This document shows positions 1 through 8,043 of a stretch of 64,000 nt of DNA, in pieces. This stretch comes from Desulfobacca sp. Lineage in GTDB: Bacteria > Desulfobacterota > Desulfobaccia > Desulfobaccales > Desulfobaccaceae. The stretch's first letter is position 1. Every line of letters begins with the position of its first letter. The notes under the pieces were generated by a model. The model was not told the DNA's origin. It was given only the letters and a program-made list of their open reading frames with translations, and did no database searches. Location of the stretch: positions 1 to 64,000 of the forward strand of contig DYEV01000026.1 of the NCBI GenBank assembly GCA_020725545.1. The letters are read 5' to 3'. Position numbers and translations under genes: made by a program.

Positions 1-63
1 ACTTACAACGGCAACTGGATTCCCCAACGCCACGGCTATAAAACCCCGGCCCAGGTACGGTAG
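1..63 (+). mobile_element. C-terminal end of an integrase-type transposase (partial)
   Basis: The first frame reads 20 residues ending in a TAG stop and contains YNGNW, RHGYKTPAQVR. IS3/IS481-type DDE transposases end in a very similar way (YN..RPHxALGYxTPAEV). The rest of the gene lies left of the window. The usual RPH is replaced by PQRHG, so the copy may be degenerate. No terminal inverted repeat could be fixed from what is visible. Identification rests on this short tail only. Confidence 0.55.
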
Positions 64-135
64 GAAAAACTCCAGCCGCTCCCCCTGGCCGCCCGATTTA
101 ACCTTTAACTTTGTCCAATTAATTGTGGACCTTTA

Positions 136-186
136 CACCTCCCTCGAAAAAATAGCACCATTTCCTTCATCAAAGTGAGGGAGGTG
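136..186. repeat. 10-bp perfect inverted repeat
   Basis: CACCTCCCTC at 136-145 is repeated inverted as GAGGGAGGTG at 177-186, with a 31-base AT-rich spacer. It lies between the transposase tail and the stop codon of the DUF4198 gene. It could be a terminator-like hairpin for the minus-strand cluster or a remnant of the mobile element end; there is no clear U-tract on either side. Confidence 0.45.
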
Positions 187-256
187 AAAAGGCTGCTCGC
201 CTGCCAGACTCTCAGGATGGCGTGGCCGGCAGGTATCCCCCCTCATTTTGCTCAGT

Positions 257-1018
257 CTAGTTGGCTGTCAGCGTCAACGTCCCCTGAAAGGAGTTATCGT
301 CGCACTCCGTCGGATCATGGTATGGCGTCTTGTGGCTGACCACCAGGAGCCATCTCCCCGGTTTGTCAATCTTTAGCGTATATTTCCCCTGGGCATCGGT
401 TTTGCCTTTGACGGCAAACATTTTTTGGGGATCCTGCCACTGGTCATAGGTCGCCTTGACTTCGGCCTCCGGGAACGGTTTCCCTTGGAAAAGCACCTGT
501 ACCGGCAGTTCCTCACCCACTTTCAGACCGGCCGGGGACTTCAAGGGAATGATCTCCAGGCTGGTCTGTCCCGGCCGGTCAAAGCCTGTGGCTGTCTGCC
601 CGATGGTCACTAAAGTCTTGGCGGCAAAATCGAAGCGAAAACAGTTGTTAGCCTCGGGCACCTCTTTTTTGCTGGCCATCTTCATGCCTTCGGGGGTACG
701 GCTGACGAAGCCCGGCTGCATCTGGGCCACCGCCAGATAGGTACCCGTCTGGGCCGGGTTGAACTCATAGCGGATTGCCGAGACCTGCCTGACCGGGACT
801 TCTTTGCCGTCGGGTCCCAGGACCTTGAAAAACTGCAGCCGCTCGGCCTTGAGCTCCTCATCTTTGGGGAACTTGTGACCGAAGCCGATCTCCACCTGGA
901 CCGGCTTGCCGGTCTCGGAAACCGCCGGTTCGGGGATGAGCCAGAAGAGATGGGCCGCCGCTGCCGTTGGCAGGCCCAGCATTAAAAAGGCTAACACGGC
1001 TGGAAACATTCTTTTCAT
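257..1018 (-). CDS. DUF4198 family periplasmic protein, TonB-receptor associated
   Basis: 253 residues with a cleavable signal peptide (hydrophobic stretch ending AAAA-H at about residue 22), so the protein is exported. The remainder fits the DUF4198 family: it begins with HLFWLIPEP after cleavage and ends in a carboxypeptidase-regulatory-like beta fold, GKTDAQGKYTLKIDKPGRWLL (about 205-225). Members are known next to nickel/cobalt uptake genes and TonB receptors, but their biochemical role is unsettled. The start is supported by GAGGAGGT six bases before ATG. It is the last gene of the minus-strand cluster with two TonB receptors and two exported tetrapyrrole methylases, so a periplasmic metal or metallo-tetrapyrrole handling role is an inference. 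Confidence 0.75.
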   Translation of the reverse strand: MKRMFPAVLAFLMLGLPTAAAAHLFWLIPEPAVSETGKPVQVEIGFGHKFPKDEELKAERLQFFKVLGPDGKEVPVRQVSAIRYEFNPAQTGTYLAVAQMQPGFVSRTPEGMKMASKKEVPEANNCFRFDFAAKTLVTIGQTATGFDRPGQTSLEIIPLKSPAGLKVGEELPVQVLFQGKPFPEAEVKATYDQWQDPQKMFAVKGKTDAQGKYTLKIDKPGRWLLVVSHKTPYHDPTECDDNSFQGTLTLTAN

Positions 1019-1098
1019 ATTACCTCCTCTGTATCGGGAATAGTGGTCAGTGGCCAGTGTTTAAAAAGAAAGAAACCCTTGCCCTTGATCTTTGACCT

Positions 1099-2016
1099 TT
1101 AATCATCATAGCCGGCCAGGGGTTCCACCCGGCTGCGGTAGGGGCTGCCTTCCAGGGCCCGGCCGATAATGATCATCCCCAGCCAGTTTTCCTTTTCAGG
1201 GGCGATCTTGGCCAGGATATCGGTCAGGGTGCCCTTAATGACCTTCTCCTTGTCAGTGAAACCCGCGTGGTAAACCACGGCGATGGGGAGATCGGCGGGA
1301 TAGTATTGCTGGAGCATGGGCACGAGATGCTGCATCTCCTCTAAGCCCATGAAAAAGACCATGGTGGTGGGATAATTAGCCAGAACCCGGGCGAGATCGT
1401 CTTGGCGCTGCTTGCCCCAGAAGAAAAAGGGCGAGGTCTGCAGGACAAAACGGGTGTCATAGGCCGGGATACTGGATTTCTTCAGGGCTGCCATGGCGGC
1501 TGAAAAGGCGCCTACGCCCGGGATAATCTCTACCTGCTGGGGTTCAAAACCTTCGATATACCAATGGGAGGGTCCGAAGAGGCAGGGATCGCCACTGTCC
1601 AGGAGGGCCACGGTCTTGCCCTGGGCCAATTTTTCTTTGATCTGGTTGACCAGGTCGTCACGGCGCTTGATGCGCTCCGCCTTAAAGGCCTTAACCTCCT
1701 CCTTGCCCAGGGACGGGATCTCCCGCCAGGGTTTGCCTTTGTAATCCCACATCCCCTGCCAGGGATCGGCCATGATGGGTTTGCCCTGCAGATATTGCTG
1801 GAAGAGGGCGGCGGTCTTCTGGTCGGTCAGAATAAAATCCGCCTGCTGCATGACCTCCAGGGCCCGCTGGGTGGCATGCTCCGGGCCGGCGGGGCCCGTG
1901 CCCACCACGTAGAAGGTGCCGGCCTTGAGTGCCCCCGCCTGGCTAGACATCGGCCAGAGGCAGAAAAGCCCCCACAGGAAAAAGATCAATCCTCGTCTCA
2001 CGCAACTGTGCATCAT
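1099..2016 (-). CDS. Exported tetrapyrrole (corrin/porphyrin) methylase-family protein A
   Basis: 305 residues. An N-terminal hydrophobic signal (residues about 8-28, ending SSQA) precedes a complete tetrapyrrole methylase fold: N-terminal loop FYVVGTGPAGPEHAT, LLDSGDPCLFG (about 142), EIIPGVGAFSAAMAAL (about 166) and a C-terminal VIKGTLTDI segment. Cytoplasmic family members (CobM, CbiF, SUMT) methylate tetrapyrroles with S-adenosylmethionine and have no signal peptide. Here export or membrane anchoring is predicted, which is odd because SAM is cytoplasmic. The glycine-rich loop has GPAGP in place of the usual GPGDP. AAGGGGGA lies 7 bases before ATG at 2016; a TTG just upstream is less likely. 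It follows receptor 1 by about 135 bases. It may bind rather than methylate a tetrapyrrole. Confidence 0.7.
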   Translation of the reverse strand: MMHSCVRRGLIFFLWGLFCLWPMSSQAGALKAGTFYVVGTGPAGPEHATQRALEVMQQADFILTDQKTAALFQQYLQGKPIMADPWQGMWDYKGKPWREIPSLGKEEVKAFKAERIKRRDDLVNQIKEKLAQGKTVALLDSGDPCLFGPSHWYIEGFEPQQVEIIPGVGAFSAAMAALKKSSIPAYDTRFVLQTSPFFFWGKQRQDDLARVLANYPTTMVFFMGLEEMQHLVPMLQQYYPADLPIAVVYHAGFTDKEKVIKGTLTDILAKIAPEKENWLGMIIIGRALEGSPYRSRVEPLAGYDD

Positions 2017-2154
2017 CAAAAATCCCCCTTAAACGTTTGCCAAATTCCTAACAGCCTCCGGTGGCGTGGCCGCTGCTCAAAAATACAGGCCAAGGCCTTT
2101 CTCCTTGAGAGGGTGCAGAAATAAGTAAGCAGTTGGACCGCAACCTTTAAAAAA

Positions 2155-4257
2155 TTAGAACTTGGTGCCGACGGTCACCCCGAAAGTCTGGCGCGGCATA
2201 TAAAACCCTTGCATCTCTTGGTAATGGGCCCCGGTGAGGTTGTTGCCGAAGACGTTTATCGACAGCTCCTGCTGCCAGAACTTGAATTTCTGCTCAAAGC
2301 CCAGGTTCAGGAGGGCATAGGAACCCAACCGCGGCCCCTTTTGGGAGCTGCGGGCACTGATGAACCGGGTATCCAACTGCAGCCAACCATCTTCCCAGAG
2401 CCGGATGCGACCGATGGCCTTGATCTTGTGTTTCGGATAGACCAGGGGCAGGTAATAGCTCCAGCCCTGTTGGAAGGGTGACTCCTTGGCGTCAAAGGCC
2501 TGATAACTGTAGGAAATCAGCCCCCGAAAGCGTTTTTCCAGGTTGACGGAGGCTTCTAACTCTACGCCGTACATCTTGACGCTGGGGATGTTGTAGAGGC
2601 AATTGCTACCCAAACCGGCTCCTGGAGCAGTAATACCGCTGTCGTTCAAAAAGTTGCTGATATCGTAGTAGTAAAATGAACTCCGTAAGTCTATGGGTTT
2701 AAAATTCTGGATGACGCCTATTTCATATTCCCAGGCGGTCTCCGGTTTTAAGACAGGATTTGCTCTGGACGCGCACCGCGCCCACCAGTAGTAGTCTCAG
2801 GGGCAGGGCAGGCGCATGGCCCGACTGATGGCCCCATAGAGGGCCGTGTTCTGGGCGGCCTGCCAGTCAATTTTGAAGCTGGGAAAGAAGCCCGATTCCC
2901 GCTGTTGCTTACCCTCAGTTGGGAAGGCCGGGGCCGGTTTCCCCGCCTCAAACCAGGCATAGTAGGTATCCATATCAATGGTGTAATAGCGCACCCCGTT
3001 GGTGAAGGTGAACTTACCCCATTTGGCCACATCCTGGAGATAAACCGATTTGACGTTATAAATAATATTATTGGTGGGCGGCGAACCCAGGAGCTGGTAA
3101 TCAAAACCCACGGTGAGATAGTTTTTGAAGTTTTCCCAGTCCACCAGCTTGACATCCTTATACTCCAGGATCAAGCCCTGGGTGACATCCCGGGTCTGGA
3201 CATTGGAAAAGACTGCCGGAGGTGGCAGGACGCGGGTGTAATAATGAATATCCCGGCGGCCATTGGTGGTGAACAGATGCACGCGGACGGTTCCCGGTCC
3301 CACCGGGACCATGAGGATGGCATCCAGATAATAGGTATCCTTATTCCACTGAGGGATGGGAAAGCCTGGAAGTTGCAGGGCAGTGGGCAGATGGCGCAGC
3401 ATATCTGCCGTGGCCAGAAAGGGTGGATAGTTGGGATCAAAACCGAATTGGGGGAGAGCCGGATCATTGACCACCGGAAAGCCGTAATTCACGTGGCTAT
3501 AGCGGGCCCCCAGCCACAGAGTGGCGTCAAACGGCAGGAAAAATTGCAGCCCGCCGGCAAAGTTATTATTCCATTGGAAGTTGTTGCGTAAAAAACCGTC
3601 GGTGGCTTGGCGACTGGCAGAAAAATGATACCCGACCCGTTCCCACAGGCCACCGTCCACCGAACCCTGCACAAAATTCGTATTGAAAGAGGCATAACCG
3701 GTGGAGAGGCTCACATCGGGCTTTAACTCTTTGGTCTTTTTTCCCTTTTTGGTAATGATATTGATGACGCCGCCGATGGCAAAGGGATGCAGGACCGAAT
3801 GCCCGCCCCGGATAATCTCCACCCGTTCGATGTCGTCCACGGTCAGGGTGGCCCAATCCACGATGTAGCGGCCGAAGTGGCCGGTGTGATTGATGCGCCG
3901 GCCGTCAATCTCCACTACCATACGGCCTTCACTCAAGCCCCGGATGGCCACTTCATCGCCGGGGCTGGCCAACATGGGATTTTGACGCAACACGTCAATG
4001 CCGCCGATTTCTTGCAGCACATCCTCTAAGGTGCGCAAGAGTCCGGCCCGCCGGAACTGGTCAATATGGATGACCGTCTTTTCGGTGGTGATCTCCACCC
4101 CCGGCTGGGGGGCCATGATGGTGATCTGTTCCAAAGCGACGCTCTCTCCGGACGTGGTGGTTGCCTCCGGTGGCTTCTCCAAGGGAGCAGCCCAGACTGG
4201 CCATACCAAGGCCAAGAGCAGTCCTGTGATACCCAGACTTCCCCAAAAGGCACGCAT
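2155..4257 (-). CDS. TonB-dependent receptor 1, interrupted by one in-frame UGA (candidate selenocysteine or nonsense mutation)
   Basis: The frame is open from 4257 to 2155 except for one TGA at 2797-2799. Reading through it gives a 700-residue outer-membrane receptor with residue 487 encoded by UGA. Visible parts are a signal peptide (MRAFWGSLGITGLLL...), a plug domain (about 40-170, with LEDVLQEIGGIDV, VEIDGRRIN, VEIIRGG and GGVINIITKKG), then a 22-strand-type barrel ending in MPRQTFGVTVGTKF. Sequence on both sides of the UGA is normal receptor sequence (AISRAMRLPCP then DYYWWARC), and ANPVLKPETAWEYEIG follows as expected. The paralogue in this window has TLPESYWF at this place. A hairpin with a GGU loop follows the UGA. 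The start at 4257 is chosen because AAGGAGGG precedes it and the signal peptide begins there. Ligand unknown; tetrapyrrole or metal chelate is inferred from neighbours. Confidence 0.75.
2765..2799 (-). promoter_or_regulatory. SECIS-like hairpin immediately after the in-frame UGA of receptor 1
   Basis: On the minus strand, UGA (2797-2799) is followed after 8 bases by CUGG, a small internal loop, GCGC, loop GGU, GCGC, and CCAG. This gives a 4-bp lower and a 4-bp upper stem. The apical loop begins 20 bases after the UGA and starts with G. Bacterial SECIS elements are known to lie directly downstream of the UGA, with an apical loop about 16-37 bases away and a G in its first two positions; the E. 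coli fdhF loop also carries GGU. GC-rich DNA forms such hairpins by chance, so this is a candidate only. Confidence 0.35.
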
Positions 4258-4364
4258 AGCTTGTCCCTCCTTGTTGAAAAAGTTTGAAGAAACAAGCCAC
4301 CACCCTTGCCTGGACCGCCGGCGATGTGATACATACAGACAAGGGGGTGGCCCCATCACCCTCC

Positions 4365-4409
4365 CCAAGACCGGTGGCTCTCTCTCTATCCCCGCCGGTC
4401 TTGGTTTTT
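4365..4409. repeat. 10-bp perfect inverted repeat in the leader of receptor 1
   Basis: CCAAGACCGG (4365-4374) and CCGGTCTTGG (4395-4404) form a perfect stem with a 20-base loop, and TTTTT follows on the plus strand (4405-4409). In the plus direction it looks like an intrinsic terminator, although no plus-strand gene ends here. In the minus direction it is a stem in the 207-base gap between methylase B and receptor 1. The loop contains CTCTC and CCCC blocks also seen in the structured leader of receptor 2. Confidence 0.45.
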
Positions 4410-4464
4410 AGTGGTCAGTGATCAGAGATACGAATCGCTGGCACCACTACCCTGAACCTCAATA

Positions 4465-5337
4465 TTACTCATTCAAGACAAAGGCCGGTCCCGTCAGAGC
4501 CGGGCCGACGATGATCATCCCCATCCATTTCTCCTTTTCATCCACCTGGCCCAGAATATCCGCCAGGGTGCCCTGGACCACTTTTTCTTTATCAGGATAG
4601 CCGGCATAATAGACCACGGCGATGGGCAGGGTGGCCGGATGCAACTTCTTCAGGGTGTCTACCAGCTCCGGTAGTTGCGCCAGCCCCATGTAGAAGACAT
4701 AGGTGCCGGGGAACTGGGCCAGGGCCTTGGCCAAGTCATCGTGGTCCTGCTTCCCGAAAAAGCTGAACGGGGCACTGAGCAACACATAGCGGGCACCACC
4801 GCCGGAGCTGGAGCGTTTCAAGGCGGCAAAGGAGGCGGTCAGAGCGCCGACGCCGGGGACGATCTCCAACTGGTCGTCGCTGAGGCCTTCCAGGAGCCAG
4901 AAGCCCCGGGGGTAGATGGTGGGGTCGCCTTCGTCCAAGAGGACGACGTTCTTCCCTTGAACCAGCATGGCCTTAATCTGGCGCACATAGGCGTCCCGCT
5001 CTTTGGCCTTTAAAGCCACAATTTTTAGCCGATCTTCCGGTTTGTAGGTATGGAGTTCCTTCATCCAGACCTTGCCTTCGTGCCACCATAATTGGGGCCA
5101 GGGGTCTTCCACCTTTTTTCCGGCGATGTATTTGTCCACTTTTTTCGCCGCCTGGGGGTGCGAGAGCACCAGATCGGCCTTCTGCATAGTTTCGATGGCC
5201 TGCAGGGTAAGATACTTGGGATCGCCGGGGCCCGTGCTGACCAGGTAAAATTTGCCGGGCGTGGCCGCCGCCCCCGGGACTGCATTGCTGAGGGCCAGGG
5301 CCAGGACCAGGAAAAGGTGCCAAAGCAGTTGGTGCAT
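4465..5337 (-). CDS. Exported tetrapyrrole (corrin/porphyrin) methylase-family protein B
   Basis: About 290 residues. A signal peptide (LLWHLFLVLALALSNAVPG, ending AAA at about 25) precedes a textbook tetrapyrrole methylase domain: KFYLVSTGPGDPKYLTLQA (about 29-47), LLDEGDPTIYPRGFW (about 137), EIVPGVGALTASFAAL (about 160) and DKEKVVQGTLADI near residue 260. There is no methionine between the hydrophobic stretch and the SAM-binding loop, so the signal must be translated. ATG at 5337 is preferred because AAAGGA sits about 10 bases upstream; the ATG at 5349 is directly abutted by that motif. It is a diverged paralogue of protein A at 1099-2016, and each follows a TonB receptor. Known relatives are cytoplasmic corrin methyltransferases; a periplasmic or membrane-anchored role is unexplained. 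Confidence 0.75.
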   Translation of the reverse strand: MHQLLWHLFLVLALALSNAVPGAAATPGKFYLVSTGPGDPKYLTLQAIETMQKADLVLSHPQAAKKVDKYIAGKKVEDPWPQLWWHEGKVWMKELHTYKPEDRLKIVALKAKERDAYVRQIKAMLVQGKNVVLLDEGDPTIYPRGFWLLEGLSDDQLEIVPGVGALTASFAALKRSSSGGGARYVLLSAPFSFFGKQDHDDLAKALAQFPGTYVFYMGLAQLPELVDTLKKLHPATLPIAVVYYAGYPDKEKVVQGTLADILGQVDEKEKWMGMIIVGPALTGPAFVLNE

Positions 5338-5367
5338 GTGGTTATCCATCCTTTCTGAACAGTCAAA

Positions 5368-5418
5368 AGCGCCAGCTGAAGTTCCGGCGTTAAGAGCGCC
5401 AGCTAAAGCTGGCGATTA
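5368..5418. repeat. Two tandem copies of a short hairpin-forming repeat
   Basis: AGCGCCAGCT occurs at 5368-5377 and again at 5395-5404. The second copy continues as AAAGCTGGCG and makes an 8-bp hairpin (CGCCAGCT/AGCTGGCG); the first copy is a degenerate version. They fill most of the gap between receptor 2 and methylase B and may act as a REP-like transcript-processing or stabilising element. Confidence 0.5.
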
Positions 5419-5437
5419 CAGGCGGTGGTTCAAGCCA

Positions 5438-7586
5438 CTAGTAGCGCAATTGGATGCCCCCAAAAAACGTCTGCGTCGGCATGGGATAGCCATAGCTTTC
5501 CATGTATTTGACGCCGAAGAGATTGTCCACGCCCGCGTACAGGTAGCCCGTGAAACCGCGCCAGTTGGCCACCGGATAGCGGCCTTCCATGGTGGTGGTG
5601 ATAAATTCTTTCATAAAGCTATAATTAACCCCAGTGATGACATTGCGAGCGACATTGACCTGGGGTTGGGAGCGCTGGGACACCAGCCGCAGATAGATCT
5701 TGGCTTCGGCGCCGTTGTCAGCCCGGTAGCGGAGGCCGAGATTGGCCTTATGTTCTGGCAGTTCGGTGAGCCGGTTGACGGTGAGCCCCAGGGGGTCGCC
5801 GCCGGCCGCGGTCTGCTGATAGGAGTAATTAGCCCAGGCCGTCAGGTTATACGGCAGGGGCAGTGTGCCTTCCACCTCGACCCCGCGGAATTGCACCAGG
5901 TTTATATTGTAGACCACCCGGCTGGGGGCAAAACCGAAAACGGTGCGGATGTAATTGTTGATGTCATAGTAATAGGCCCGGAGCCGGAGCTGCGCCTCCC
6001 ACGGCAGTTTCTGGGTGATGCCGGCCTCGTATTGCATGCCGAATTCCGGGGAAAGGAAGGCCTTGCGCAGGGGCGACTGATACCCGGCGGTGAACCAGTA
6101 GGATTCGGGCAGGGTGGGGAAGCGGGTGACATAATTGGTGGAGAGATAGGCCTCCGTGGTCTCAGTGGGCTTAATTGTCAGGGTACAGCGAGGTCCCAGG
6201 GCATCGGCCCGAGCCCCGGGCTGCAAGAGGCCGAAATTGTCAATGGAAGGTGCGGCGTTGTAGTAATCATAGCGCAACCCCAGATAGAGTTCGAAGTATT
6301 TCCAGAAGGGAATGGCGGCATCGATAAAGCCGCCGTGGGTTTTCAGGGCATTCCGGGGGCCGGAGGAGCCGGCCAGCATGGTGCGCAGATAGGCCGGGTC
6401 CAGATCAGTGTAAGCCGTCTGGCCATAACCGGCGTAAACTCCTTCCAGCCCAAACCCCAGACGGATATTATTGGGGGTCTGGCGGATCTTGAAATTCCAC
6501 CCCCAGGTGTCCTCATCCCAACTGTCCCGTTTGCCGATGATGTGGCTGGGGTTGTTGAGGGCGTAGATGGTATCATTGCGAGTGGCCTGGAAATAGAAGA
6601 GGCGAAAGACCGCATAGCCCTCCCAGAAATTCTGTTTGGCCTCCAGGTCCCACTCCCAGCGTTGGGTGCGGGAATAGCTGTTATCGCCGAAGAAAAAGCC
6701 TCTGGTAGGCAGGCTGCCATCCCGATACTGGATGGGCGGGCCATAGAGGCCGTCGGGCAGACTGGCCGGGTAGTCGGGATTAAAAAAAGGGGAGCCGGGC
6801 AGGTTGGCCACAATCCAGCCGGTCTTTTGGGTGATATAGCGCACTTCCCCGGAAATGCTCAGGTCAAAGGGAGTGGTGTACGTGAGGCCGGTGTTGAAAT
6901 GGAGGCGGTCTTTGACCCAGTTATTCCGCAAGTATTGGTCGGAGTCACCGAAGCTGAAGCCCAGCACGTATTGCACCGGTCCCACGCTGTTGCTGTGCAG
7001 GAGCCGGTAGTTTTGGGTGTTCCAGCTGCCCCAGTAGGTGTCCAGATAGAGTTTGGGTTCTTTGCTGCCCCGGATGGTATTGATGGCAATAACCCCACCC
7101 AGAGTATTGGGGTACTCGGCGGAGAGGCCGCCGCGGATTGACCTCCAGCCTTTCCAGATCAGCCAGGGTGATGGTGGACCAATCCACGTAAAAGCCGCCC
7201 TTGACCCCGGCGCCTTTCCAGGTGCGGCCGTTGATATACACCTGATAGCGTGACTCATCAAAGCCCCGGAGGCGCATCTGAGAATTCTGCACTCCCAGCA
7301 ACGACCGCCGGGTCAGGTCAATGCCGGACTGCTCCCTCATAAAGCCCGGGGTGTTCATGTACGGGCCCTCGCTGATATCCTCCTTGGTAATGATACTGCT
7401 GGTGGCGGCTTTTTCTTTATGGGCCAGCACCTCGATCTGGGGGATCTCCAGGGCCTTGTCGGCGGCGGGCGTTGTCGTGGCGGCGGCGGCCTCGACGGCC
7501 GGTTCCTCCCCGGCGACCGGCATCGAGAAGAACAGGCAGCCGAGAACTGCCCAGGTGATCAGGCTGCCGTACTTGGAGCGTAACAT
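5438..7586 (-). pseudogene. TonB-dependent receptor 2, frameshifted near codon 149
   Basis: About 715 residues if corrected. Signal peptide (ITWAVLGCLFFSMPVAG), a TonB-box-like segment LEIPQIEVLAHKE, then the plug: SGIDLTRRSLLGVQNSQMRL, YINGRTW and TLADLERLEV. One extra A at 7138/7139 then shifts the frame; the expected continuation IRGGLSAEYPNTLGGVIAIN is in the +1 frame and runs as a clean barrel to MPTQTFFGGIQLRY. The base change sits in GGTCAATCC, not in a slippery heptamer, so a real indel or a base-call error is more likely than programmed frameshifting. AGGAGGATGGGAGA precedes ATG at 7586. First gene of the receptor/methylase cluster; ligand unknown. Its C-terminal half resembles receptor 1 in layout, with TLPESYWF where receptor 1 has the UGA. 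Confidence 0.75.
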
Positions 7587-7667
7587 TCTCCCATCCTCCT
7601 GTGGTTGAATTTCGGGTTGCGAATCTCGGTGGGCGGGGCCTTGTGAATAATTTCATAAACAGGGGAC

Positions 7668-7712
7668 AAAAAAACCACGAGAGGCACCCCGCCACACATG
7701 GCACCTTCGTGG
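7668..7712 (-). terminator. Intrinsic terminator or attenuator in the leader of receptor 2
   Basis: On the minus strand CCACGA ... TCGTGG closes a GC-rich stem (7675-7712) followed directly by seven U residues (7668-7674). It lies 82 bases before the receptor 2 start codon and downstream of a promoter and a structured region, the layout of a riboswitch expression platform. It could instead simply end upstream transcripts. Confidence 0.65.
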
Positions 7713-7752
7713 TACACTATTCGCTGAAATTTTCAGTTGTTACAATGAGATA

Positions 7753-7843
7753 ATATCCATCCGGAAACCGGCTCTCCCCACCGGCAGGGCGAGGGCAGCC
7801 AGGCCCTTCGGATAGATATTGTCTAAGAAGTTCTTCTTCTTAG
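7753..7843 (-). promoter_or_regulatory. Structured leader RNA, aptamer-like, class not recognised
   Basis: Two elements are visible in the minus-strand transcript. A hairpin CTAAGAAG/CTTCTTAG occupies 7823-7843. It is followed by a domain closed by a long stem (7809-7819 pairing with 7753-7763, one G-U) that encloses two GC-rich inner helices, including CCGG/CCGG around 7768-7784. A terminator-like hairpin follows at 7668-7712. I could not match it to the cobalamin B12 box or to FMN, TPP or SAM signatures. A ligand related to the receptor cargo is a guess. Confidence 0.45.
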
Positions 7844-7856
7844 GATTACGGTTGAA

Positions 7857-7885
7857 TTCTTATCATAGGGTTAAAAAGGTGTCAA
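7857..7885 (-). promoter_or_regulatory. Sigma-70 type promoter for the receptor/methylase cluster
   Basis: A perfect -35 box TTGACA (7880-7885) and a -10-like TAAGAA (7857-7862) are separated by 17 bases. Transcription would start near 7850 and give a leader of about 265 bases before receptor 2. Confidence 0.55.
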
Positions 7886-8043
7886 GCCGGTTTTCCCAAT
7901 TTGGGAGGGCAAGGGCAGCGCCAGCGTCGATCTTCAGTTAAGCCATTGATGAAAATATTGCATAACGAGGAAAAATCCCTTGAAATCCAACAAGGACATC
8001 GGCATGCAGGACTCATGACGGAGGATGCCGGTGGCCCGGTGAC

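Noticed and set aside
5252-7141. Long plus-strand open frame (629 codons) antisense to receptor 2
   Set aside because: It is a shadow of the GC-rich receptor frame; its translation is low-complexity Gly/Ala/Gln sequence without any family pattern, while the minus strand reads a clear TonB receptor.
7668-7885. Cobalamin riboswitch for the receptor cluster
   Set aside because: The B12 box and the conserved core of cobalamin aptamers were looked for on the minus strand and not found; the leader is reported as structured but unassigned.
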